Shown here one piece after another: positions 38,610 through 49,765 of a stretch of 64,000 bases of DNA. Each line of letters starts with the position of its first letter. Within the stretch, counting starts at the first letter, position 1. The notes under the pieces were generated by a model that worked only from the letters and a program-made list of their open reading frames with translations, searched no databases and was not told the DNA's origin. The stretch comes from Oasisia sp. SBJ-2009 (Eukaryota; Annelida; Polychaeta; Sabellida; Siboglinidae). The position numbers and the translations under genes are program-made. Where the stretch lies: positions 28,663,101 to 28,727,100 of the forward strand of contig OZ024857.1 in NCBI GenBank assembly GCA_964017155.1, read 5' to 3'.

Positions 38610-41600
38610 ATGGCGCTCCCCCAAGGAAAGATGCAGCCTCCAATCCTTTCAACTGCTGGTGCTGTAGCAGTTCGAAATGAAAAAGGTACGTAAAACAAGT
38701 CCATTTTCCCAGTTTGCCCCTCCTTGTTATTTACTAATGCCAATTGGGGACATAAAACCCAATTACACAAGTATCAGACGTTATCTTTTTATATGTAAAT
38801 GTAGTTTTGTTATCAAGGATGTACCTGTTGATGGTTTATTACAATATTATGTATGGAATAGAAAGTGGCAGAACAGATGTAAAGGACAGTCACAGCCCAG
38901 TATTGACATCAGTTATTTTTGTTGTACGTTTGGCCCTCAGTTTTGTTGATGGGATGCTAGTTGTAAAGTAATAGCCTTCATCCATTTTTGGATAAATTGT
39001 AAGTAAATCAAATGCAAAACTAAAACCACATTACTACCCATTGAGGATTGTTATAATTAGTGTAAAAACATAGTAAGTTTACACATGCATGCATGCATGC
39101 ACAGAGTTTGTATAGAAGAGTTATTTTTGCTTTATCATTGCAGGTGAAGTTGCTATGGAGAAAGTGAAGGTTAGCCGATATGTGTCTGGCAAAAGGTAAG
39201 AGAAGTTGTCAAACAGAATATAGGGCTTATATCTAGTTCTTTTCCCAAACATTTCATACAACAAAACAAAGTCAGTTTTGTCCTAGGGTATTGCCAGTGG
39301 ATGAATCAGACCAAATGCAGTATGGCAAAAGGATTACAATCCACTCTGATACATATTTGTTAACAAAAATAATACCTTAGACATAGTCAGAAAATAGCCA
39401 AAAAAAATTGTGATGGTAATAAACCTAAAAAGATTACCCTACACACTGCCATCTAAAGGTATACTGTGTATATTAATACAATGCTGGACAGTAATGTTTA
39501 TGGGGGAAAAGTAATTTCCCAAGTCAGACAAATTTGTCTAAGACACTTTGCTGCCAGGACAAGTTGATCAATTGACAATACAAATTAGATGTGGTTTATT
39601 ATGGCAACACAATTTGAATGCTAAATAGAATGAAGCATTTGCCTCATTGGTATAATATAAAATGTTAATGGAATATATGACTAACATGCAACCTCCCTCA
39701 CTGCTTCCCTTCATGAGGTAGTGCCAGCATAATCACCAGATGGTGCTGTAGTACACTTTAAACCACTTAGTCTGCACGTGGGGCAGAGATGACAGGTTAG
39801 CAAATTTGTGTCTTTAGATGTGTGTTTTTCATTGCTCATTAAGAACAACCTTTCACTAGCACATCCGACATATATGTGACTATTTTTAAATTGATAATTT
39901 CATGCTACCTTTCAACGAAGAAAAAATTGAAATGTCATTTGTTTGCATAAAACGCAGATCATGTTCATAGTAATCACCATCAGTACCGGTGTGGCTGAAC
40001 AAGTAAGTTTCCACTCAGTCTTATAACTGTTTATAATATGTTACTGCACATTTCATGTTGATATAAACATTCTGCAAGAAAATTGTGTTTGATCAGTGTG
40101 GTACATAAATTTTTTGTGTTTTCAGACCTGAATATGCACCTGAATCGAGTGACGAGGATGATGATGTGGAATTTGGACTGGGGTACATGAAGAAGTCGGC
40201 TGTATCAGCTGCTGAGAAGACACCTACAGACGTGGACGACAGACGACTGAGACGACTACAGCAGCTGGGCAAGGCAGATGACCGTGAAGACAGGTGATGT
40301 CAATTACTTTTCTCATTTTATGTCTTCCATAATAACACATTACACACATAACACCGGTACGTTTTGTCAACGTATAATATGATTTCTGCATTATTTATTT
40401 GAGAGAGACAGCGCGCAGAAATTGTTTGTATGTTTTCGGCAGAGTGATATCAGAATTCCCGTACAGATGCTGTTGTAACAAAACCACCAAGCATGCATCA
40501 GAATTCATAATTTTCCGAAAATGTTGGCTAGTTTGAGCACTGTGATGTCTGCCCTGCAACAGATAAAGACAACTGGCTTCTTTGAACATCAATTAATAGA
40601 AACTTGGTAGTCATGCTTTGATCATCACCTCTCATTAAGGCCATACAGAGCACTGATGTTCTCTACTAGTGCTGCATGACTTGAGGCAGTGCAGCCCATT
40701 CCCTGCATGCAGCCAACGGCCAACTCAGCTTCTGTCACCGCTTATCATTTATACAAAATTGATTAGTGTATTTAGACCTATCTTGTACAGAATTTGATTA
40801 TCTTTAAAGTAAACATTATTGGCAATTTTAGGAAACAAAGTACAACAAAGTTAATTGCAAAAAAAGCTGCATTTATACCTTGGTGATTTTGAGTGTGCTG
40901 GGGGAACCTGCAGTCCATTTTTATAAAATGACGTGTGGTGTAAAGGGTTAATTGAAATGTCTCTGTGCTTTGATGTGTCATCATCACTGACACTAATGAG
41001 TGTGTCCTGATGTGTCATCATCACTGACACTAATGAGTGTGTCCTGATGTGTCATCATCACTGACACTAATGAGTGTGTCCTGATGTGTCATCATCACTG
41101 ACACTAATGAGTGTGTCCTGATGTGTCATCATCACTGACACTAATGAGTGTGTCCTGATGTGTCATCATCACTGACACTAATGAGTGTGTCCTGATGTGT
41201 CATCATCACTGACACTAATGAGTGTGTCCTGATGTGTCATCATCACTGACACTAATGAGTGTGTCCTGATGTGTCATCATCACTGACACTAATGAGTGTG
41301 TCCTGATGTGTCATCATCACTGACACTAATGAGTGTGTCCTGATGTGTCATCATCACTGACACTAATGAGTGTGTCCTGATGTGTCATCATCACTGACAC
41401 TAATGAGTGTGTCCTGATGTGTCATCATCACTGACACTAATGAGTGTGTCCTGATGTGTCATCATCACTGACACTAATGAGTGTGTCCTGATGTGTCATC
41501 ATCACTGACACTAATGAGTGTGTCCTGATGTGTCATCATCACTGACACTAATGAGTGTGTCCTGATGTGTCATCATCACTGACACTAATGAGTGTGTCCT

Positions 41601-44600
41601 GATGTGTCATCATCACTGACACTAATGAGTGTGTCCTGATGTGTCATCATCACTGACACTAATGAGTGTGTCCTGATGTGTCATCATCACTGACACTAAT
41701 GAGTGTGTCCTGATGTGTCATCATCACTGACACTGTTGAGTGTGTCCTTTACAGAGTGGCCCGTCACCGCCGACTACACGAGCCAGAGGTTCTCGCAGCG
41801 GGCTCTGATGGCGAGGGGGAGGAGGAGGAGATGGATGAGGAAGATGTGGAGAAGGACCGGGGAGAGAGGAGGAGGGACGACATGGAGGAGAGCAGTGAAG
41901 AGGAGGAGGAAGAGCTGGATGAGGAGGAGATAGAGAGGAGACGAGCGTTATTGAGATTGAAGGCCGTACAACAGAGAGAGGAGGAGGTAAGATCAATTGG
42001 TCTTGTTAATCAAGATACGTAGCTAACTTACTACTGAGACATGTTACTTTTTGTTTTAGTAGTATTTCGTACCAGTTATTGTATTTGTTTGATCAGTTGA
42101 AGACTGCAGTAATCCAATTGGAAGTTTTAGTCACAGTTATTTAGGCCTGTTTTTATTTGCAGGCTGATATTCCCCATGTTTAGGAATCTACTACATATTC
42201 ACTGGAAGCCTACACCTAACCATAGCTAACCCTAAAATATCTATAGCTATAACTGAACCCCTATACATGTGTCGTTCATATGATCAAGTGATAATTCTGC
42301 TCTTGCATTGTTGCTCACTGGATGGGTGTAAGCCAGTGTTGTGTGGGTTTATGGTGTCTGTATGTGCATGCCATAGAAATAGTGTACCCTATAAAGTTAC
42401 CACAAGTAACAACACTTTGTCTGAAGTTCATGTTTTTATTGCTTTTAATAACTTAAATTGAATCACCTGATTCAATTTAATTTTGATTGTATGGCGCTTT
42501 GAACATATATCAGGGCTCGAAATTTGCCAGAATTTCTACTTGTCAAACAGACAAATACAACAACACCGTACCTTCTCTGTGACTTGTCTGGTTGTCCTGG
42601 CTGTAAACAGCGACATTGTCCCATGGATAACAAGTACTAGTGGTTTCACTTGACCGCACTAAAATACGGTTGTCACGGGCTAACGGACAAGTGTAATTTC
42701 GAGCCCTGCATATATAGCACACAATAAATAATATTATAAATTATATATTACAAAGTGCTGGCGGGTGTTTTGTGACAGGAAGTGATGGAGTTGGAGGAGG
42801 AGAAGCGAGAAGGCAGCGAGGGAGACTCCTCCGAGTGGGAGGAGTACACGGACTCAGAGGAGGAGGACGCCGGGCCCAGACTCAAGCCCGTCTTTGTCAG
42901 GAAGTTAGTGCCACATCTTCTTGTCTGCAGTGATAATAAATTATAAAGCAACACGGCTTAGCACAATCACTATGGCAACATGTTTATGCATGCATTGTGT
43001 ACAGTATTTTGTTTATAATTCGTATTATAGTCAGTGTTTTAATTTGAGGAGTGACACAAATTAGTAGGCTTCAGGTAAGTCATTTTGACAGCACTGGCTC
43101 ACTCCGTTGTGCATATATTATGTCATTGTAGTTGAACAAACTTTCATTTATCCAATATCCTTATTTCAACCACTTGTCTTTATTGGTGGTCTCATGTTGT
43201 TTTAACCAAAGCTGTAAGTGAATGGTAGAGGAGATATCTTCTTTTGAGTAACGTAAGCTCTGTCAGTATTTGTTGACCTGATATTAAAGTGATTGAATGT
43301 TCTCCTACATGTCCTGTGGCTGACTGTTTCAGAAAGGATCGCGTCACCATCCAGGAGAAGGAGAAGGAAGTGTTACGCCAGCGGGAGCTCGAGCAGGCGG
43401 CCAAACGTCTGGCTGACGACCGCCACAGGGAGACACTCAAGGTGAGCTACTGTCTGCTGGTTTCTTATCTGCCGCACCTCTGGGTTTGGGTTTATGTCCT
43501 TTGGTGTTTTCATGTTTCACTTCAGTGTTCCGCTTCCTATTCGCCTTGGCGTTTAGCACCAGTCTGTCAGTCTCTGGGAGTCTCGTACATTGGTTTGACA
43601 TAATTGTTAATGTAATTGTCACAGCACTGATCAAAGTTGTATATACGTGAGTTAAGTTAGAAGTTAAAAAAGTAAATTCTTATATAGTGCAGTATCCAAT
43701 CTTGATACTTTACTCACTGGCAGATCTGTTCAGTTAAACACATCTCAGCTTCACGAAGCATCCAGCCATGCTGCAATTAATGCGCAAAGGCAACTTGTAC
43801 AAATATCCACCTCTGCCTATAGCCAGGTAGTCATTCTTACAACCGAGTGAATTGAAGCCATGTAGAGTGAAAAATCCTGCCCAATGTTTCACACAGCAGC
43901 ACAGGATTTGAACATGGGTTCTCCAAGTCGAGAGTCTGAAGCTCTGCCCTCTTAATACAACACTAGCAGCATGAAGAGGTTCACCGGCAGCAGTGTGTTG
44001 CCATGTGAAGCAAGTGATGTGTTGTGTCTGTTGTACAGTACATAGAGTCAGAGGTGGGTAAGGAGCTTGTGTTGTCTGTTGTACAGTACATAGAGTCAGA
44101 GGTTCGTAAGGAGCTGAATGAAGGTCGCGCGGCCGCAGCCACAGCCCTGGCAGCTGGCGATGGCAACATTGAAGACGTCGACACGGGAGATGAGAACGAT
44201 GAGGAAGAGTACGAAGCATGGAAGGTTCGGGAACTGAAGCGAATCAAGCGTGACCGCGAGGAGAAGGAACAGTAAGTTCTCGCACGAGTGGTTTAATTGT
44301 TTAGTTGTGTGTAGCAGTGAACTGCGTCATAGAAAACTATTAGCCAGTTGAATGAGGAGACTGAGGAGTTTGGCCGTCTAAAGTTAAAAGGTTTGTTTCC
44401 GATTCAACTACGCAAAATAATGCAAACAAACCTTTTGCAACCAGAGCCAACAATATCACTGTATATATATAAATTTATGATTATTATTAATAATTATATT
44501 GTTCAGTGGTGTAAACAATGACATGATATATTCACCTCCGCAGAAGAAATACTGAATGAAACAATTATTTTGTCTAAACTAATATTTTTATATTATACTA

Positions 44601-47006
44601 AATATTTGTGATATGGATACTGACATTATGTTTGGATAGATTTAGTTTTTCCTCATGTTGATGTTATTACATGTATGACTATGAAACTGTCCTTTTATAA
44701 GGACAGTCTGAAATAAACATATGATGCATAATGGTACATGTAATGCTTTACTGTGTAATTATATTACGTAATGGTTTGATGTGTAATGGTGTGACTTGCA
44801 ATGGTATTGTGTAATTATGGTATGTAATGGTATGTAATGGTGTGTAATGGTGTGTAATGGTGTGTAATGGTATGTAATGGTGTGTCAGGATTGAGAAGGA
44901 GCGTCAGGAGGTGGAGCGCCTCCACAACATGACGGAGGAGGAGCGGCGGTTGGAGCTGAAGCAGAACCCGAAGAAGGTCATCAACAAGGCGTCCAAGGGC
45001 AAATACAAGTTCCTGCAGAAGTTCTACCACAGGGGCTCGTTCTTCCTGGTGAGTACTGCAACACCTGCACCACATATACAACACCTGTACCACATATACA
45101 ACACCTGCACCACATGTACAACACCTGCACCACATGTCACCACATATACAACACCTGCACCACATGTACAACACCTGCACCACATGTCACCACATATACA
45201 ACACCTGCACCACATGTACAACACCTGCACCACATATACAACACCTGCACCTCATATACAACACCTGCACCACATGTCACCACATAGACAACACCTGCAC
45301 CACATAGACAACACATGCGCCACATGTACAACACCTGCACAACATGTACAATACCTGCACCACATGTACAACACCTGCACCACATGTACACCTGCACCAC
45401 ATATACAACACCTGCACCACATGTACAACACCTGCACCACATGTCACCAGCCAGCCTCTGTCTGGCTGCAAGTTACTGTCTAAAACTTACTAGTCAAGTC
45501 AGGTTGGTACGACCCAATGTCTGGAGCCGGGTGTGGGAGTATTCAACATCCCTCACATAATGTTCTGTATGGTGTATGGACTTACGCTGAGTCATTGGCA
45601 CTTAGTGTTTTTTGCTGTGTAGGTAATTCAAAAAGTAATTTTGAGTTGCAGCCTAGCAATGAAGAACTACTGCCCTAAGTGATGTTTTATAAAATGACCT
45701 TGGTCAACTTGCTGTCCATTATTGTCATGGTTTTTTAGAGCTGGCCTTCTCTAGGTTTAGTGAGTCCACTACAGGTTACACATTTACCCCCTGTGTGGGA
45801 TCTTTTACTTGCCCTGGCATAGACACCAGATAGAAGGGACCACCAGCTTTTAGTGTCTCTTCCGAAAGTTTCGAAAAGGGGGCAGGTGAGATTGAACCAC
45901 TGTCAACTCGACTGACAGTCCGGCGCTCTACCGCGCGACCACTTTGATGGGTGCCTTCTTTACAAATTGCAGATATATGGATTGTCGGCAAAGGTCATAT
46001 CTTTTAAATCATTGATCACAATCACAAATTAAAGCTAATATTAGCAATTTTGGAAATTGGTATTCTATCTAGGCAGTAATTTCTACTCCAGAAACCAGAC
46101 GTGGAGAATAATTCCCGTCTCTTGGGCTATCAACCCAAACTAACGTATGTGATGGTTGTCCACAGGACCAAGAGGATGGGGTCTACACACGAGACTTCTC
46201 CGCTCCTACTCTTGAGGACCACTTTGACAAGACCATATTGCCTAAGGTTATGCAGGTAGGAAAAGTGGAAATGGGTTTGTAAGCTTGAGACATCAGAATA
46301 CAGAACAAGCTACACATAAGCTCTTTTAATCATTCACAAAGAGTTATCATAATGCTTATATTCAGTAACTTGATATAATTATAAAGATAATTAAGTATTG
46401 TTTTCTCTCGATCATATTGCGATTAAAACTAATTAAAGTAATTAAAACCAATGATGTTGGTTTCTTTTGCGACATGGTACAGATTAGCAATTTGTACTGC
46501 ATTCACTGAATATTTAAATTTATGTGAGATAAACAAATAATAAATTACATACCAGTGAATAAAGGTAAACATCATTCTAGACTAATACAGGTTTGTGTAA
46601 ACAAAGCTAACCAACACTTGGAATTAAGTGTATTTTAGTTGCCTGCGAAATTTAGAAATTTGTTTTGCTCCGAAACCCATATGAAAGAAGCACTACAAAT
46701 TGTAGGTTTATTTTGTTAGTCTAAAATAAAAACGTTTTGCAGTTTCCGCAATGCTTCAAGATTATTGTGTTCTATTTATGATAACAAAATTGTCGTTATT
46801 CTAATTGAATTTGCTTGTTTGGTTTTTAGGTGAAAAACTTTGGTCGTTCGGGTCGCACAAAGTATACACATTTAGTTGACCAGGACACAACGTCGTTTGA
46901 TTCACCCTGGGCCTCTGACACAACCATGAATCTGAAATTCCATTCTGCCAAGGGCGGTGGAATGAAACAGATGTTTAACAGGCCGGCAGTCAAGAAGAGG
47001 AAGTGA
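38610..47006 (+). CDS. MFAP1: Microfibrillar-associated protein 1, spliceosome B-complex component
   Basis: Despite its name, MFAP1 is a nuclear spliceosome protein of the B complex that binds Prp38. Ten coding exons: 38610-38685, 39144-39195, 40126-40293, 41755-41986, 42779-42903, 43333-43441, 44087-44271, 44889-45048, 46166-46255 and 46830-47006. All in phase, giving 457 aa (human 439). Visible: N-terminal basic [19 protein letters not shown], a long Glu/Asp/Arg coiled region (about 99-220), [14 protein letters not shown], the conserved [20 protein letters not shown] and [14 protein letters not shown], then [19 protein letters not shown] and [20 protein letters not shown]. It ends AVKKRK, a nuclear-localisation-like tail. 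Exon 7 has a second in-frame acceptor 48 bp upstream (exon start 44039). Several introns hold tandem arrays touching splice sites. Secure. Confidence 0.97.
39083..39102. repeat. (GCAT)n microsatellite, MFAP1 intron 1
   Basis: Five GCAT-type tetranucleotides, a self-complementary tract about 40 bp before the exon 2 acceptor. Confidence 0.7.
39734..39748 (+). promoter_or_regulatory. Weak CTCF-like motif
   Basis: CACCAGATGGTGCTG partly matches the CCASYAGRKGGC core (final C replaced by T). Listed only because stronger motifs occur elsewhere in the window. Confidence 0.12.
40971..41747. repeat. 37-bp minisatellite, exactly 21 units, ending at the MFAP1 exon 4 acceptor
   Basis: Each unit reads TGATGTGTCATCATCACTGA followed by CACTAATGAGTGTGTCC. 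Units are essentially identical except the last, where ACTAATGAG becomes ACTGTTGAG and the array runs into TTTACAG, the acceptor of exon 4 (41755). Each unit carries CTGAC and CTAAT, both matching the animal branch-point consensus YTNAY, plus a pyrimidine-containing GTGTCC. Confidence 0.95.
42511..42708. mobile_element. hAT-type MITE, 198 bp
   Basis: Perfect 13-bp terminal inverted repeats CAGGGCTCGAAAT/ATTTCGAGCCCTG. Flanks share CATATAT (42504-42510 and 42709-42715), as a 7-8 bp hAT target duplication. Internal ACTTGTC/GACAAGTG subterminal repeats. MFAP1 intron 4. Confidence 0.8.
43800..43975 (-). mobile_element. CORE-SINE-like element with tRNA-like head
   Basis: On the minus strand a B-box-like GTTCAAATCC (43913-43904) is followed by TTGGGCAGGATTTTTCACTC and TACATGGCTTCAATTCACTC, the same core as the fragment at 22935-23085. 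The A box is degraded. MFAP1 intron 6, just upstream of the duplicated exon 7 acceptor. Confidence 0.6.
44023..44118 (+). repeat. MFAP1: 48-bp tandem duplication of the MFAP1 exon 7 acceptor
   Basis: TGTTGTACAG followed by TACATAGAGTCAGAGG occurs twice, 48 bp apart, so two acceptors exist (exon starts 44039 and 44087). Both keep the reading frame. Using the first adds 16 residues, [16 protein letters not shown], partly repeating the conserved [11 protein letters not shown]. Alignment to MFAP1 proteins favours the second acceptor as the ancestral one. Confidence 0.85.
44810..44888. repeat. 10-bp (TGTAATGGTG)n repeat at the exon 8 acceptor
   Basis: Seven to eight units of TGTAATGGTG/TGTAATGGTA run into GTGTCAG, the acceptor of exon 8 (44889). 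The array replaces the usual pyrimidine tract with a G/T-rich, purine-containing one. Confidence 0.85.
45058..45446. repeat. 20-bp minisatellite starting 9 bp after the exon 8 donor
   Basis: Units ACAACACCTGCACCACATGT/ACAACACCTGCACCACATAT, with interspersed CACCACATGTC spacers, start just inside the intron that begins GTGAGTACTG at 45049. Frames through it (Thr/His/Pro-rich) are intronic artefacts. Confidence 0.9.
45778..45958 (-). mobile_element. tRNA-derived SINE (second family)
   Basis: The minus-strand head has an A box TGGTCGCGCGG (45941-45931) and B box GGTTCAATCT (45898-45889), with an Asp-like CTGTCAG anticodon loop between them. The body ends with GGGATCTTTTACTTGC-complement-type sequence (45800-45815). 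MFAP1 intron 8, antisense. Confidence 0.75.
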
Positions 47007-47028
47007 AAGTGGCACTGAGTGGGGCGCA

Positions 47029-47101
47029 GGGGGTTGCAGGGAGGGGGTTGCAGGGAGGGGGTTGCAGGGAGGGGGTTGCAGGGAGGGGGTTGCAGGGAGG
47101 G
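47029..47101 (+). repeat. MFAP1: 14-bp G-rich array in the MFAP1 3' UTR
   Basis: Five units of GGGGGTTGCAGGGA begin about 20 bases after the MFAP1 stop codon. Runs of three to five G with short loops meet the G-quadruplex pattern, and they lie on the mRNA strand, so an RNA quadruplex in the 3' UTR is possible. Confidence 0.8.
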
Positions 47102-47595
47102 GTTACACTGAGTGTTGGAGGGGGTGGGGGTTGCAGCAGGCTAAATATTGTTTATAATGTGAACCTGTTTTCAAGATTCCAGCAGCTTCTGTTGTCCAAG
47201 CAACTTCATTGTCTACAGTTGTGGAAGACATTTCAAATCGTTATCAGCAATAGCATGTAAATTATGTGTTCCTTTACAACATTAACTGCCTTTGTGGTTA
47301 GACTATAAAATATGTAATGTGAAATAGAAGATACACTACTGACATACGCCTTGTGAAGATAGTGTGGTGTTTTGTGCAGCAACGAGATGTCTTAGACCTG
47401 CCTACATATGCACTAGTAATTGCGAGTTGGGTCCTTACGTGGCAGTAAGTACTGGATAGAAACATTGAGATATTTGGGACAGACATGTAGCAGTTGGCAA
47501 GTGCCACAACTACAACTTGTATTAGTTATGTATTAAAGAATGTTTTTATTTGTACCAAGTTTGATTTTCATTTCGATGTAGCTAGTGTTTATCAT

Positions 47596-47601
47596 AATAA
47601 A
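47596..47601 (+). terminator. MFAP1: MFAP1 polyadenylation signal
   Basis: AATAAA about 590 bases after the stop codon. A variant ATTAAA lies earlier, near 47531. No other exon intervenes. Confidence 0.5.
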
Positions 47602-47609
47602 ACTGGTTT

Positions 47610-49765
47610 CCGCACAAGGCAGCCAATGTAGCCCAGTCAGCAACAGAATCTAGCCACAAACTACAGTACTACAATTGGCATCGGACACCCCACAGTTTTG
47701 TTCATGAAACTAAAATACAGATGCGTTTGTGTTATCTCATGACTGTGTTGCATGGTATCTGGTGTGAATCGTGATCTGCCAAGGTGAAGGTGCCATTGCC
47801 ATGTGATAACACAAGTAGGTAGTAAACTGCACTGGTCTTCCTGCACACAAACCAAAATACTGTCCAGGTCATGTCAAATTTATGTTGTGATTTTGGCTAT
47901 AATTAACTAGTAATCCACTGCAATGGCAGGTCAGATTTAGACTTACACGATGGGAAGGGTCGGTGTAATTTCACACAGTCATCGAAGGATGTTTAGTTGA
48001 AGTTAGGTAGTAGAGATAATACACATTCTAACATCAAACAACATTCCAGTATGTGAGGTCAGCATTCTTACTGCATCATAACTAGGGAAAGAAGCAATTG
48101 CATTAATTTTTTATTCAGATATAGAAGTGCAGACAAGATTAAAAATGGTAAATTTCACGAAGAATGCTGTAACCATGGCAATAATATTGTTTCATTATTT
48201 CAACACAAGCCTATAAATGTTGATTAGAACAAAATTAACTATATTTCAGATCAATTCTAGACGATCAATCCTAGACAAACTTTTAACAAACAAAGTAATG
48301 AAAAGATAACAAAGTGATGTAAATACTGGTTAAATACACATGCTCCGTTAAATACTTTATTTTAAGTAACTGTCGTATCAGGTGAAACACTTGTCCAAAG
48401 TTGCAGTGCATCAAGTGTATGTGCAAAGTGATTACCGGTATGTCATATTTGACTGTTTTAATATAGACACAATACACAGAAAATGTTGCCTGGTTGGGAC
48501 AAGTAGTTTTTATGATATGATAGCTAATTAAAATATGAAGTTTCCCAAGAAGTGCAGTAACTTTCGACAACTTCTAGGTCAGTTGCATTATGTTTTACAT
48601 GAGTGGATTTGTTGGAAAACATACCTGACTATCATGTATCATTAAGTGCACTCCAATGTGGCATCATGTTAACATGTTGAAATCCTGTTTCAGAACAGCA
48701 TCATTGTATAATACTGACACTTATAGCAGTTGTCAACAAAACACCAGTTGAGTCGACACACCGGGTTCTGGAAATGCAGCTATAAAGATTATAAATTCTC
48801 CACATCAACAAGTTAAATAAAGTTGACAAATAAAATTACCGGTAACCTTATCCTATAACAAACCAATATATCCACCAGTTCACAAATCCAGTACGCAAAG
48901 GCACTACTATACGTCACTTAATTTAATAAACTGACGTTTCCCATAATGCAGTGCATCACACAGCAGTAAACTCGGACAGAATATCAGCCTACGTGCACAA
49001 CACCGACGTATGGGCAAATTTGCAACGAGTAATATTATTAAAGATTGACTACACTATAGAAAATTAAAACAAGAACTCGGAATAACATTGACAGCTTGAT
49101 CTCGAATAATGTAATAAGAAATTAAATGCACATGAAACGACCGCAAAGCACTATATCCACATGTAGCGAGTGACATGAAAGAATCACCAACACGCACAAA
49201 TGTCATGATCCAAGACATGCAAAACAGATCACAAAGAAATGTGAACAAAAACGAATTTGTAATAAAACATCAAACAGCCACAGTAGAAAGTTAAGCAAAT
49301 GTGACACATTAGTGTCACCGTTTCTCTGCAGCCAGCCAATCAAGATGCAACACCAAAATTAGATCTGATGTCATCATGTCGATCACCTATCTATCTACAT
49401 TCTCATTAAACTCAGAAATTCACACATCGTAAAACATTGCTAGTCACCAGGAAACATTCTCACACGAAATGCAAGTAAATAAGTTTATAAGTTTACAATT
49501 CTCGGTATCTATCAACGCGTGCTCATTAGTAGACACCAGGAACAATATTCAAATCAAATTCAATCTGTTACGCATTTGATCGATGGCGTAAAACCCACCA
49601 ACAGATGCGAGAACACTCGCGGTGCATCACCGATGTTTGTACAACAAGATACAAAGCGACAGGGAATATAATTTGAGATTGTGAGATGCGAGAGAGAGAG
49701 AGAGGGCAGATGGTGACTGGTGGGGCGTGTCCCTTCTCCCTCCCTCTAGTCGACTTCACCTTGTA
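47610..49765. other. Convergent intergenic region and FKBP3 3' UTR
   Basis: No gene is seen. TTTATT at 48356-48361 is a minus-strand AATAAA that could end FKBP3. Base composition is uniformly AT-rich and there are no clear repeats. Confidence 0.45.

Noticed and set aside
40971..41747. CRISPR-like regular array
   Set aside because: No unique spacers; it is a pure 37-bp tandem repeat inside an animal intron.
41724..41996. Pro/Ser-rich minus-strand frame
   Set aside because: Antisense of the Glu-rich MFAP1 exon 4.
43981..44247. Ser-rich minus-strand frames opposite MFAP1 exon 7
   Set aside because: Antisense shadows of the MFAP1 coding sequence.
45058..45446. Thr/His-rich frame continuing MFAP1 exon 8
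   Set aside because: It runs past a good GTGAGT donor into an intronic minisatellite; exon 9 resumes the conserved protein in phase.
45880..45958. tRNA-Asp-like gene on the minus strand
   Set aside because: The acceptor stem is not complementary and the sequence continues into a SINE body.
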